A stretch of DNA of 64,000 nt, from positions 65,429,583 to 65,493,582 of the forward strand of contig CM070874.1 in NCBI GenBank assembly GCA_036365515.1, written 5' to 3'. Position numbers and translations under genes: made by a program. The notes under the pieces were generated by a model that saw only the letters and a list, made by a program, of their open reading frames with translations, was not told the origin of the DNA and ran no database searches. Numbering within the stretch: position 1 is the stretch's first letter; the number at the start of each line of letters is the position of its first letter. Source of the stretch: Torymus aiolomorphi (taxonomy: Eukaryota; Arthropoda; Insecta; Hymenoptera; Torymidae). Below, one piece after another: positions 37,841 through 49,857 of the stretch.

Positions 37841-39190
37841 AAGGTAGTCTTAGTTGGAAGTGCACATGAGCTTTTTCGACTTTCAAGTATACAAATATCT
37901 TTCCTTTCTCTGAAAATATCTTCAGCTTTACACACGTCACCATATCATGCATGCTGAGGGATTATATACCATGTTTCAGATCTAAATAATCAGCAAGTGT
38001 GGAGTTACAGCATTTTCTGTGTGCTTTTTGAGGAAATTATTAAGAAAGAAAAGTAATTTCCTCCAATTTGGCTGATTGAGTATATCTGAAACTTAATGTA
38101 CAATGCCTCAGCATGCATTGCATTGTGTATGAATATTCTTGTAAACCTTGAGAAAGGGTGAGGAGGTTTTAGTTGAGAATACACATGCGCTTTCTCGACT
38201 TTTGAGTGCAAAGATCCCTTTCCATTCCCTACAAGTATCTTCAACTTTCTATACATGATGGAATACATGCTGAGGGACAGTATATCAAGATTTAGATATG
38301 CATAATCAGCAAGTCTGGAGATATTGCAATTTCCGTGTCTTTTTCAAGAAATTTTTGAGAAAAATGTCATTTTCTCCGTACCTGCTGATTGAATCGATCT
38401 GAAATTGCATACACAATCCCTCTGTATGTATTTTATTGTGTGTGAACATTCTGGTAAACTTTAAGTGAGGGTGAGGAGGTCTTAGTTGAGAATACACATG
38501 CGCTTTCTCGACTTTTGAGTGCAAAGATCCCTTTCCATTCCCTACAAGTATCTTCAATTTTCTGTACATGATGGAATACATGCTGAGGGACAGTATATCA
38601 AGATTTAGATATGCATAATCAGCAAGTCTGGAGATATTGCAATTTCTGTGTCTTTTTCAAGAAATTTTTGAAAAAAATGTCATTTTCTCCGTACCGGCTG
38701 ATTGAATCGATCTGAAATTGCATACACAATCCCTCTGTATACATTGTATTGTGTGTGAACATTCTGGTAAACTTTAAGTGAGGGTGGGGAGGTCTTAGTT
38801 GAGAATACACATGCGCTTTCTCGACTTTTGAGTGCAAAGATCCCTTTCTATTCCCCACAAGTATCTTAAACTTTCCATACATGATGGAATACATGCTGAG
38901 GGACAGTATATCAAGATTTAGATATGCATAATCAGCAAGTCTGGAGATATTGCAATTTCTGTATCTTTTTCAAGAAATTTTTGAGAAAAATGTCATTTTC
39001 TCCGTACCGGCTGATTGAGTCGATCTGAAATTGCATACATAATCCCTCTGTATGTATTGTATTGTGTGTGAACATTCTGGTAAACTTTAAGTGAGGGTGA
39101 GGAGGTTTTAGTTGAGAATACACATGCGCTTTCTCGACTTTTAAGTGCAAAGATCCCTTTCAATTCTCTCAACATATCTTGGTAAATATA
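37840..39190. repeat. 313 bp tandem array, about 4.3 copies
   Basis: The phrase GATGGAATACATGCTGAGGG recurs at 38249, 38562 and 38875, exactly 313 bp apart, with no length change between units. The last two full units look about 97% identical by eye; the first is clearly more diverged (37860-38180). Each unit has a minus-strand open frame of up to 91 codons beginning MYSIMY and containing KGSLHSKVEKAHVYSQL. Changes between copies hit all codon positions and no motif is known, so a protein is doubtful. Confidence 0.9.
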
Positions 39191-39269
39191 TAGTGCTATG
39201 AATGATCTTATCGACACGCTAACACTATATTGTGAGTAGTTTGCTGTGAGAATGTTTTCTCGTTTACTT

Positions 39270-39690
39270 TACAGCTAGCATCTATCCTGCAATAATTTTC
39301 TACCCCTTTGACAGGAGTGTGGCTTCTCTGTACTCCTTCCGTTGCCTAGTTATTCTTGTTGTAATTACGTTTTTGGCCTAGGGCGAAGAGCTCCTGCAGA
39401 CGACATCACGGTGTCCTAAACACCTGCAGCTAGCGTTTTTTATTGGGACTATATGTTGGATTGATTGACATATTTTATGTGGACATTGACAACCTCTGAA
39501 CTAGTTGAAAAAATTATCTGGTGAGTAGCTTACTGTAAGAAAGTTTATTGGCTTATACTTTTCAGCTAGTATCTATCCTGCAATAATTTCCTACCCCTTT
39601 GACAGGAATGTGGCTTCTTTGTACTCCCTCCGTTGCTAAGTTATTCTTGTTGTAATTATGTTTTTGGCCTAGGGCTAAGAGCTCCTGCAG
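39270..39690. repeat. two copies of an about 290 bp repeat
   Basis: ATCTATCCTGCAATAATTTT occurs at about 39270 and TATCTATCCTGCAATAATTT at about 39561. Both continue through CTACCCCTTTGACAGGA, TGTTGTAATTA, TTTTTGGCCTAGGGC and AGAGCTCCTGCAGA. Different from the 313 bp unit next to it. A further loose pair, ATAATGCATTTCAGGCATC (about 40189) and ATAATGTATTTCAGGTATC (about 41057), extends the repetitive pattern to 41100. Confidence 0.8.
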
Positions 39691-41129
39691 AAGATAACAC
39701 GTCTTCATATAATTGTTCTTTCCTCGAGGGCGTCATTATATGATCATCATAAAGCAGGAGACTTTAAAAAAAATAGGACCAAATTGGGAACGGCAACCTT
39801 GAGAAACTCAACAATGGCATTACAGTGGGTAACCTTGAGTGAAGGGCTTCCTGATGCACACATCTTGGCAGCTTCATCTTTCTATAGATTATCAATGGAA
39901 GTTGATCTAGTCTGTATTTATTTTAATTCACTGTGACCACTTTGTGGTCTCTTCTTTGAATAATTATTATTTCAGTAATCTACTGCTTTCAACCATTACT
40001 ATAGCTTCATTTTTTATTTCAGGGTTTTTATTATCCTTTCAGAAAAAGCAGAAAAAGCAACTATAAGAGGCGACCGGTCAAATTTAACAGATCTATTCCT
40101 CATTCATTGATGTGGTTGATATTTACTTTGAGGATGTCTTTTCAAACTTCATTTAGAAGAACATAAGCATGATAGAAATCTGCTTTTATAATGCATTTCA
40201 GGCATCTTATATATTTTTAAGCTGATTTTATCTTTTTTTTGTAGGTATAATTTAATAAAAAGAAAGAAATAAGTCATGCAATTTCTCAGATTTAATTCAG
40301 GCACTGCTTGTGTATTTTTTATAGAACTGTATTTTTATTTTTTTTTTATTAAATTACATGTACTTTCAAAAAGATAGAGTCAACTCAAAAATATATGGAA
40401 TGGCTGAGATGCATTACTGAAGCCGGTTTCTATCATTCTTATTGTTAGTCTTTTGGATTAAGTACGGACACATCACCTTAAAGTAAATATCGATAACATT
40501 GAATGCTCAATACACCTACTAAATCTGACAAGTGGCTTTTATATTGTAGGAGCCGGATGAATTTTCTTATTAAGTTTTTAATTTTGGTCCGTATACTGTA
40601 GTGTAGTGTGAGTGTGTCTGAAACTTCTATACATCTGTAGCTTGTCCCGCCATAACAATAAATCTGAGTACGTGTAAAAATTGTGAAAAAAGTTATTTTA
40701 ATCTAAAATTCAGTCGAATTGTAGTAGTTAATGAACAATGAGCTTATCCATTAACTACCAGTATTAATTGACTTTTAGAGGTTATAGTGAACTTTTCATA
40801 ATGCTGACAGGTTTTCAGAATATTTATTTAAGCATACTCTATAAATCTTTCGGACACGCTCACACTACATGGCCCTTCAGATTTCATAAGAGAAAACCTA
40901 TTTAATTAATTAGGCTGAAATTTACAACATGAAAAGATAAATTAATCCTGCTCCTGTAATGTTATAAAAGCCACCAGTCTGATTTAGCAGGTGTACTCAT
41001 CATTCAGTGTTGGCGTAAATGTGCTTAAGTATAAAAATAATAGAACTCTGCTTCTATAATGTATTTCAGGTATCGTATGTTTTTTTAAGCAAATTTCATC
41101 TTTCTAGAAGTAGGTATAATTTAATAAAA

Positions 41130-41420
41130 AAAATATCCGTGCGATATGTAGTCCATTATTTCACCGTGTTTATCGCACTTGCTACGCTCGTGCGCTAACC
41201 TCACGGTGCGATAATGAACTGCTTAGCGCACGGATAGGCGTGACAGCGGACTTAAGGCAGACAGTGTTATAAAAAATTGTACGATACTAATGCGTTAAGT
41301 AACACATTACACGCCGTGAAAGGATCCTCGCTACGCTCGGGCCTTAACTTTACGCCATGAAATAATGGGCCACTTATCGCACTTGTATCGTAATGTATTA
41401 GTACGATAAATTTTTTATCG
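41130..41420. repeat. CGAGCGTAGCG-type GC-spotted repeat, copy 1
   Basis: Contains GCACTTGCTACGCTCGTGCG, AACCTCACGGTGCGATAATG, ACGGATAGGCGTGACAGCGG and TGTTATAAAA, ending GTACGATA. The same phrases occur at 43265-43460 and 54540-54850. Short GC-rich hairpins alternate with AT-rich DNA. Non-coding. Confidence 0.6.
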
Positions 41421-41739
41421 ATATTTATTCATTAATTAAAAAAACCTCTTTCAATTCATTGGCCCGCAGTTTCCTCAACCTTAATATGTTGATTCCTTTA
41501 ATTAATATTTAATAAAGAAATTTATAAATCTACGACTACAAAGAATTTTGAAGCGATTAAGTCATTGTTACTCCTGTAATCGTTGGATATACAAAAATCA
41601 ATTTTCATTTTTCAATTTTTTTCTAAAAAACTAACCAACAAAATGAATTAAAACATTACAGATTATATTTAGTTATATTATCCATTATCATGATATTTCT
41701 CAAAAAAAATTGACCGTTTAGTTTGGGAATTATAAGCAT

Positions 41740-41990
41740 CTAAAAAAAAAACATGTTATTGTTAATAATTTTTTTAGAAAATATAGGTATTTTAATTCTC
41801 TTTCGAACGCTACCCATCCGATTCGAATAACTCGATTCTATCATTAAAAAAAAAATCAAAAAGCAGTTTTGAGAAAAATCGAAAATTTGAAAAAAAACAA
41901 AAACACATCGCCCCAATAAAAAAAACGGATTTTGACCGGAAAATGAGACCTGCCCGGTCAAAATTGACCGAGTAGAAATTGAGATCTAGG

Positions 41991-42089
<99 letters not shown>

Positions 42090-42195
42090 TTTTCAAAAAC
42101 CATGTATTTTCATTCCTAACATCTCAGAACACAATTATAACATGTTTTTACAACAACTCAAAAATTTAATGTCACAAAGCTTCCTCTAGGAGGAA
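41740..42195 (-). repeat. microsatellite-bearing interspersed repeat, copy 2 (inverted)
   Basis: Reverse orientation of the repeat at 34366: TCGGTCAATTTTGACCGG side, then (AC)n at 41994-42088 on the plus strand, then AAACCATGTATTTTCATTCC, ACATGTTTTTACAACAACTC and TCACAAAGCTTCCTCTAGGA. The dinucleotide run is at the same internal position as the (TG)n of copy 1. Confidence 0.85.
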
Positions 42196-42572
42196 GCAAA
42201 ATGTTTAATTGAGAAATAAATGAAATCTATGAATTCGTTTTTGAATTCGAATTGTCTACTTTAGTAGCAAGCAGGGTCAAACCTTTCTTATTATAATAAT
42301 TGTAAAATTATATATATTAAGGAAGTCCATACCAACAAATTGTCAATTTCTGTATCAAGATTGATACCTCGATTTTTTTTTCTATCTATTTTATAGCTAC
42401 AATTTTATTAAAGTAAAATTTCTTTTCTTTTTAGTTGGATTAAATAAAGTGTAAATAAATTAAAATAAAATAATTAACTTCTTTAGTAAGGTCGTATTTC
42501 AGAAAGAAGTTTATATATATTGCTGTTGATATATTATATATTTTTTTTTTTAATATATCAGTAATTTTATTT

Positions 42573-42672
42573 CAGGTGGGGGGGGCTTCGCCCCCACACC
42601 CCTGAGTGGGGCTTCGCCCCCTACACCCCCACCAGGGGCTCTGCCCCTGGACCCCGCCCTGCACCCCACATC
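42573..42672. repeat. cluster of GC-rich stem-loops
   Basis: Three hairpins follow closely: GGGGGCTTCGCCCCC, GGGGCTTCGCCCC and CAGGGGCTCTGCCCCTG. The first two have TTCG loops. The cluster is GC-rich between strongly AT-rich flanks. It resembles the hairpin series of the CTAG modules but lacks their AAAAACGAAGTTTTT hairpin and CTAG end, so it may belong to a different family. An open frame at 42727-43005 downstream resembles nothing I know. Confidence 0.6.
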
Positions 42673-43264
42673 AAACCCGCCATACCTCATTACCTACCAA
42701 CAACACACTTTATTGTTTCTTTTATTTTGTTTTATTTAGATGGGACATTTCAACATAATAACTATATCCTCAAGGATTTTCATTCATGGTCACAAAATGA
42801 TTTCGTAGATTCATTCGTCATTGAATATCATTTAATGTGTGATATCAGGAATATGGTTACGAGTCGCGAGGATGGAATAGTATATTTGCTTATTCTTTGG
42901 CTCAATTTTATATTTAATCAAAAATTTAATCTTTGTTTTTTCATTTTATTTTTAAGGTTTAAACTTGAAGAACTTCTATTAATCACATTGTTAATAGAAG
43001 ATTAGATTATATACAATATTAGCTGCCTGTCTACGACCAAGTTTTAGAAAAAAATAATTTGTTTCTTGGACCAACTTAGAATAATTTTAAGTAAAAAAAC
43101 ATTTAGGGATTTAATCTTTTAATTTTTGTTACTTCAACATCAATTTATATTTCTTATTATATATTTTTATTAGTGTTTTAGTTTACATAATATTTGGCAA
43201 TTTGTAAACAATAGATATTTCTTTTTTTTATATTATGTTTTCAATGTGTTTATCTCATTTTATA

Positions 43265-43460
43265 GCACAGTGTGACCTAAGTCCGCACTTAAGTCACGCC
43301 TACCCGTGACTTAAGTAGTTGATTATTGCACCGTGAGGTTAGCGCGCGAGCGTAGCGACTGGACTGATTAAGGTACGGATAGGCGTGACAGCGGACTTAG
43401 GTAAACGTGCTATAAAATATCGTACGATACATGTGACTTCAGTGGCAGTATCGTAATGTA
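43265..43460. repeat. CGAGCGTAGCG-type GC-spotted repeat, copy 2
   Basis: Shares ACCGTGAGGTTAGCGCGCGA, GCGTAGCGAC, ACGGATAGGCGTGACAGCGG, TGCTATAAAA and CGTACGATAC with copies at 41130 and 54540. Non-coding. Confidence 0.6.
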
Positions 43461-43639
43461 CTATTTTAACATTGTAATTAAATGTAATTTTATATCTTAT
43501 AATTATATTTTTATAATTATATGATCTTTCGAATGTTATATTGATTTTTCCGATATTATTTAAAGCTATTGCATTGAATAATTCTTTGTCAAATCGAATC
43601 ATGTTAAATAAGCGAAAATTGAATATGTAAAGTGTCGTA

Positions 43640-44795
43640 TTTATAGGTTTAGATAATCAGGGTTGATTGTACATTAAAATATTAATTGGGGAAAAGTTTT
43701 GTTTAGATGTTATCCATAAGTATATCTTTTGCATTCAATATTTTTGTGTAAAGTCAAATCGTTGAAATAAGCGAAAATCGTCCATTTTATGTATGTTTTG
43801 GCGTTAAAAATTGTTTGTTTGGATTTAACTCTTCGGGAATTGATTGTACAAAAAAATGTTTAATAGGAAAAAGTTTTGTTTTAATGTTATCTATAACTTT
43901 CATATTCAAAATTTTTGTGTAAAATCAAATCCTGTCAAGTTATAGCCGAAAATCGTCCATTTTATGTATATTTAGGCGTTAAAAATCGTTTTTATGAGTT
44001 CAACTCGTCAGGAATTGGTCGTTGCAAAAAATGTTCAATATAAAAAAGTTTTGTTTTAATATTATCTATAACTTTTACATTTAAAATTTTTGTGTAAAGT
44101 CAAATTCTGCTCAGTTATAAACGAAAATCAGCCATTTTATGTACATTTAGGCGTTAAAAACCGTTTTTTTTTATTTAACTCATCAGGAATTGATCGTACA
44201 AAAAAATGTCGAATAGGAAAAAGTTTTGTTTCAATATTATCTATAACTTTTATATTTAACATTTTTGTGTAAATTCAAATCCTGTAAAGTAATAGCAAAA
44301 AACGATTATTTTTGATGATTTTAGCGATTTTTTCGCTATTACATTGTTAAATATTGTTCATAGAAAAAAATGTTCCATGTAAAAAAGACGTCTTTTAATT
44401 AGTTTTAGCAGATGCATTTGTTGTTTTTGACTTAAATTTGATTTTGTTCACCGTATGCTCAAAAATCGATTTTTTCAAATTTTTATTTGCCCTGGCGTTT
44501 TTTTATTTGTCGATCGATTTGGCTCGGTAGAGAACTGTCAGTTACTTATAATTAGACGAGTATATTCCCCAAAGCCCGTTTGGATCCGTCGAAATTTCGC
44601 TGAGATAATCGGGTTACTTGATCACATACATACGTACAGACATACATACATCTCTGAAAACGCTTAAAATGTACTTCTTTTGGGTGGAAAATAGTTTTTA
44701 TGTTGTAAATTTCAGAATTTGAAGTGTTACAATTTTCGCCCTGACGAAAATATAAGGCTCTCTCGAGAAGCGGTCGTGCCTAAAAAACAGGTTCA
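43640..44795 (+). repeat. left arm of a 2.5 kb inverted repeat, with about 178 bp tandem units
   Basis: About four tandem units contain, in order, a CAGGAATTGATTGTACA-like phrase, AAAGTTTTGTTT, TTATCTATAACTTT, TTTTTGTGTAAAGTCAAATC, CGAAAATCGTCCATTTTATG and TAGGCGTTAAAAA. They are followed by AAAAATCGATTTTTTCAAAT, TTATAATTAGACGAG, a CATA-rich run at 44630-44655, TTACAATTTTCGCCCTGACG, and AGAAGCGGTCGTGCCTAAAA. The arm stops there without the hairpin module. The opposite arm is 45023-46200. Short open frames repeat with the array and are not genes. Confidence 0.8.
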
Positions 44796-45022
44796 TTTTT
44801 TTCATATAACATTTCTAGTGGGTGTATTATATTCGTAAAAAATAGTGATGATAAATTTAGAAATCTTGAAATCTTGGTTGAGTCGCCATTGTTAAATATT
44901 GTCAAGGAGTAAAACTATATCTATATTGTTTATATTTATTTTGAAATTTAAATGAGATCAAAAAAATTAATCCAGATGTCACTAGTCTATGAAAAAATAT
45001 AGAATAACAATATTATTCATAA

Positions 45023-46200
45023 CTAGGGGGCTGCGCCCCCCATGCGTGCCTTTCCCACACACCTACTCCTCGCTTCGCTCGTCGCCCTCTCCCTCCCTAT
45101 GTAAAAACTTCTTAGTGTAAAAACTTTTTAGGCACGACCGCTGCTGGGGAGAGCCTTATAGTTTCATCAGGGCGAAAATTGTAACACTTCAAATTCTGAA
45201 AATTTATAACATAAAAACTATTTTCCATCTAAAATGAGTCCATTTTAAGCGTTTTCCGAGATGTATGTATGGCTGTACGTATGTATGTAAGCAAGTTTCC
45301 AGATTATCTCAACGAATTTTTCATAGATCCAAACGAGCTTTGGCGCAGATACTTGTCTAATTATAAGTAACTGACAGTTCTCAACCGGGCCTAATCGATC
45401 GACAAATAAAAAAATGCCAGAGGAAACAAATATTTGAAAAAATCGATTTTTGGACATACGATGAACACAATTAACTTTAAGTCAAAACCAACAATTGCAT
45501 CTGCTAAAACTAATTAAAAAACGTCTTCTTTACATTGAATATTTTTTTCTACGAACAATATTTGGCAATAGAATAGCGAAAAAACCGCTAAAAACCTAAA
45601 AAATCGTGGCTTTTTGCTATTACTTTACAGGATTTGACTTTACAAAAAATATTAAATATAAAAGTTATAGACAATATTAAAACAAAACTTTTTCCTATTG
45701 AAGATTTTTTTCTACGATCAATTTCTGACGAGTTAAATCCAAAAAAACGATTTTTAACGCCTGAATGTACCTAAAATGGTCTATTTTCGTTTATAACTTA
45801 GCAGGATTTGATTTTATACAAAAATGTTGAATATAAAAGGTGTAGATAATATTTAAACAAAACTTTTTCCCATTTAACATTTTCATCAAAAATCAATACC
45901 TGACGAGTTAGACCTATAAAAACGATTTTAAACGTCTAAATATACATAAAATGGACAATTTTCAGCTATAACGGCACAGGATTTAACTTTATACAAATAT
46001 GTTAAATATAAAAGTTGTAGATTATAATAAAATAAAACTCTTTCCCATTTAACATTTTTCCGTAAAATCAATTCCTGGTATTTAAACCTGTAAACACGAT
46101 TTTTAATGCATTAATGCACCTTACATAGTCAATTTTCGCTTATTATTTAACAGAAGTTGATTTGAGACAGAAATATTAAATACAATAGCTATCAAAAAGA
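45023..46200 (-). mobile_element. right arm of the 2.5 kb inverted repeat, ending in hairpin-CTAG module (copy 3)
   Basis: Read on the minus strand this repeats the 178 bp units, the TTATAATTAGACAAG segment, a CATA-like run at about 45262-45290, TTACAATTTTCGCCCTGATG and AGCGGTCGTGCCTAAAAAG, and then continues into the GGGGGGCGCAGCCCCC hairpin and CTAG (45023-45026), followed by T. It is therefore a fuller copy than the left arm and links the 178 bp array and the hairpin module as one element, about 1.2 kb long. The 5' end is unclear. Confidence 0.65.
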
Positions 46201-47299
46201 TCGGAAAAATCGATAACCAAAGATAATATTATTACAAAAATATAATAATGAGATACAAAAGTACATTTGATTACAATATTCAATCTAATAAACACATTGG
46301 TAAAAAATAATTAAAGAAACGAAATATCTATTCCTCTTTTTTCTACAAAAAAAAAAAACAAATATTATGCAAACTAAAACATTGTTGACATTATATTATG
46401 CTCTTTATAATAGTCTTAAAAATTATGGGATAATATCTTGTGGTTCTTTATATATGAATAGTCGAAGACCATTAAATAATTTACAAAATAAAATTTTTAA
46501 ATTAAATTTAAAAATACTTTTGTGTTTGAGAGATGCCCTTTAAATATTCAATAATTATTTGGTTTAGAGTCCGTTTTTTATCATTATGAGAAACTAAATA
46601 TCAGAGACAAACAATTAATACACAAGAAATAGAACTGTATAGATACCAATAAAAAAAAATTCAATAACTAACAAAAACTGTTACATAGAAGCTGTCAGAA
46701 CTTATAATTTCTTGTCAAATGATCTAGAAAACTTAGAATGTAGGAGAATTAAAATTCGAAAAATGTATAAGAATTGGGTTGGTAAAAATATATAATTATA
46801 TCTTACTGTTTCGATAACAAATTTAAGAAATTTGATACAAGATTGCACAGCTTAACCTGTTAACTATGTTCACAGGACCAAAGCGATTGAACTAAAAGAA
46901 TCAAAATTGTCTAATATTATATAAGTACATGTTAAAGTAATATCACATTTACAAAAAAAAAAATTTTGTGTAATGTATGTGCTATAAATGTTTTAGTATG
47001 GTAAATTTCAATGTATAAAGAATGCAATATTTTAGCTGACTCTGTCAGTCTTACAGTGTGCTAGAAAATTATTAAATAGGTAAGTCTCACTGAGTACAAG
47101 TCTGCGAAATACATAATGATGTATTTTAATACAACAGATACCCTGAAGCTAGTTCTTACACCCTGATTAAACTTAGAAATGAACCAGACGAGCTAATATT
47201 ACCAGCGACAACTACCTACCCGTATCGCATTTAACCACACACGCAGCACTTTTATGATATCCCCAGTTCCTAATTACCTGTCCCCTCACACTATAAAGT

Positions 47300-48075
47300 A
47301 CTAACACTTGAAGATCACTTAAAGCTGCAGAAGCAGCAAAATAGAGCTGGACGGTCTAGGCTGGCATTACTCCATAGATGCCAGTGTGCTGAGAATCATC
47401 TAACAGCGATCCACTACTTCAGTAACTATACCACCTGGGAGGAAAGTACTGACAGAGACGGTCAATTGTATCTCAATGTCAAGAACTGCCTCAGCCTAGG
47501 GATCAACAAAGAACATGAACAGCAGATCAGTCCCTATTCTGGGGGACAAGCGAGGAGAGTTGAGCACCTAAAAACCACATATGACTAATAAATAGATGAC
47601 ACAAAAAAAAACATTACCATACAAAACAAAAGTCTGCAGCAATGGTTGTTGTTCACTCGCTGTACCAGCTACCTGTAACAACTAGAGGAGAAGGACTGGT
47701 GGAAACCTTCAACGGTTGTTTCACTGCTGGAACAGCTCCAGCCTGAGAGTTGCTGAAGACACAAGCAGCCGATTAACTGTACATATAGTCACTAGTATGA
47801 GAGGCAAACAAGGAAAGTTTAGCTCCTAAAAACCACATATAATTAATAAATAAATTACCCAGGCAACATTTCTTCTACACCCAAGAAACAGTCTGTAGCA
47901 GTGCTCGTCGTTTACACTCCTCTCGCTGCCACAGATATACCTGCAACAACAGAAGTACCATCAGCTCACCCATCAGAGAGGTTAGGAACGAAAAAGGGCT
48001 TACTAAATCTGCTCTCGCCGTTGATACACTGCCTTCAAGGCCTGTATACGACGAATTATCATCAACCGGCGAACA
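47300..48075. repeat. three diverged copies of an about 245 bp repeat
   Basis: CTAAAAACCACATATGACTAA (47570) and CTAAAAACCACATATAATTAA (47826) mark unit ends. Each unit carries AGCAGTGSTCGTCGTTYAC-like and TACCTGYAACAACWRAG phrases. Identity is modest. Overlapping open frames on both strands have no family match. 46200-47300 before it is AT-rich with nothing recognised. Confidence 0.5.
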
Positions 48076-48076
48076 C

Positions 48077-48650
48077 AATGTCTTTATATATTTCAACTTG
48101 ACGTTTATTTATGTCAGTGCTATAATTGTTTAAGAGTAAAATGTTTACTAGCGATACTTTATCATCATTGATAACTGATGTGTAAACATGACATTTGAAA
48201 ATCAGTAAAATAAGAACTTTTTACGGTAAAACTTTTTGTCGACTATTGAAGATAATTTTACAATAAAAGTATTTATGTATTCTAACGTAATAATACATAT
48301 TGTATAACCACTGATCAAAAATATTGTTAGCTTGATAAATAATATATTTATATAACATATCGTTGCAAAAAAATATTTAGCTTTATTCTAAAAGTGTGGT
48401 TTCGATTTTAATATCTGCGCTGACGTAGAAACATGATTAATCAAAATTGTTTTACACTTCGTGGTTTGTAAAAGTTGATTTTAGTTACTGTAAAGTTGTT
48501 GATAATTTTTTTCGTTTATGATAAAATAAAAAATATTTGAATGATCAATTTGTTTAAGTGTATTGTAAGGCTATTCTTCGTTCAAATAATTAATTTTCAC
48601 TAATATGGAAGAAAATATGCTATATTTTTAATCACGTTATGTGCATGTAT
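48077..48650 (+). repeat. dispersed 580 bp repeat, copy 1
   Basis: Starts AATGTCTTTATATATTTCAA and ends TTTTTAATCACGTT. The copy at 57569-58170 is the same orientation with roughly 95% identity. At this locus the copy is flanked by imperfect direct repeats, TCATCAACCGGCGAACACAA (48060) and TCATCAGCCGGCGAACACGA (48651), which could be a target duplication or a chance duplication. No coding capacity, no TIR. Confidence 0.85.
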
Positions 48651-48654
48651 CATC

Positions 48655-49150
48655 AGCCGGCGAACACGATGAAAGGGACGACATTTATCAGGGCGGCGTA
48701 CTAGAGCAGCCGCTGTCATCGCTGGGGACGTCGGGAGCCAGACGTTGCGATTGTTGACATCACACACCATAGACACACGCGCGCACACAGCACGCCGCAC
48801 TAAGTACTCACTAGGGCTATTCGCCTTGAAAGCAGTACAGAAAGCGCGCGCGCACGATATATATGTGTGTGTATGTGTGTGTGTGTATTTGTGTATGTGT
48901 AAGTGTATGTGTGTGTGTATATATAACAGAGGAAGCGCTTGCGGTGACGCGGGTCGCATGCGTTTTTTTGCTGTACTTATGTGCGCGAATGTAGCCTAGC
49001 CGAGGTAGCCGTTACGGCTACTGTAAATGCAGTAGTACTCATGCTCACAGCGCAATGCCAGATTGCCATTGCCGAATGCATCAACGTGCATTGCTTTTTT
49101 CTTCTTTTTTTTCTCCTTTCTGCGGTATTAGTGTATGTGTGCATGTATCG
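48655..49150. other. GC-richer island with (TG)n microsatellite
   Basis: CpG-containing sequence surrounds a TGTGTGTATG microsatellite at 48864-48922. Open frames on both strands run through the simple repeat. No gene recognised. Confidence 0.3.
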
Positions 49151-49284
49151 CGAGTATTTTTTCGTAATTGAGATTGTATAGGTATATATAGTTAGGAACA
49201 CCCGTGAGCAGCTATAGTCCCCACCTTTCGTTAGCACTGTATGAAATTTAACACAATGTCTTTTTTTGTTATTAATCGAGAGTA

Positions 49285-49410
49285 ATAAAACAATAGTTTT
49301 CCTCATATAATTTAACAGAATTTGATTATACACAAAAATTTCGAATACAAAAGTTGTGGATAACATTGAAACAAAACTTTTTTTGTATTTAACGTTTTCA
49401 TAAATAAAAA
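49285..49410 (-). repeat. fragment of the 178 bp repeat family
   Basis: On the minus strand it carries AACAAAACTTTTT-complement, GTTATCCACAACTTTTGTAT and TTTTTGTGTATAATCAAATT in the order of the arrays at 43640 and 45600. One degraded unit. Confidence 0.5.
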
Positions 49411-49481
49411 TAAAAACGATTATTATAATTTCGATAAAAATTATGAAAACCATGTTTTTAACATTACTATATGTAGTTTAA

Positions 49482-49612
49482 CCTGCAGGCGGCCGGCACA
49501 TTTGTGAATGTGCCCAAGAAATTTTTTCTCTAGAAAAAGTTCCAAATGGACTAGTAATATGGCTCGACCTTGAGGTGTGATGCCGATCGGCATCACCCCG
49601 GCCGCCTGGAGG
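49482..49612. mobile_element. 131 bp TTAA MITE
   Basis: The ends read CCTGCAGGCGGCCGG and, on the complement of the right end, CCTCCAGGCGGCCGG. TTAA lies at 49478-49481 and 49613-49616. This is the piggyBac arrangement, CC after TTAA. No coding capacity. Confidence 0.85.
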
Positions 49613-49857
49613 TTAATCATATCAATTAATACTTAATAAATTTATATATGCATCATAGACTAATTAAAAAGTTATTTACATATATCTATATATGTAGAAT
49701 TAAAATGCAAACCTTTTACAAAAAAAAAGAAATAAATGTATAAAAGTAAATGGATAATTTTTATTTAAATTTTATTACAGATGTATTTATGTTTATTTTA
49801 ATGATAAAAACGATAAAAATAAAGTATTACAATTTTTGCAATAATAAAATTATAAGG

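Noticed and set aside
38005..39217. Four similar open frames as a gene family
   Set aside because: They repeat with the 313 bp satellite unit, changes are not biased to third codon positions by eye, and there is no known motif. Kept only as part of the array.
42573..42672. Bacterial contamination suggested by GC-rich hairpins
   Set aside because: The cluster is 100 bp long and sits in AT-rich insect-like repeat DNA; similar hairpins recur in dispersed repeats of the same window.
43640..46200. CRISPR-like array
   Set aside because: The repeats are about 178 bp with no short identical repeats and spacers, and the setting is eukaryotic.
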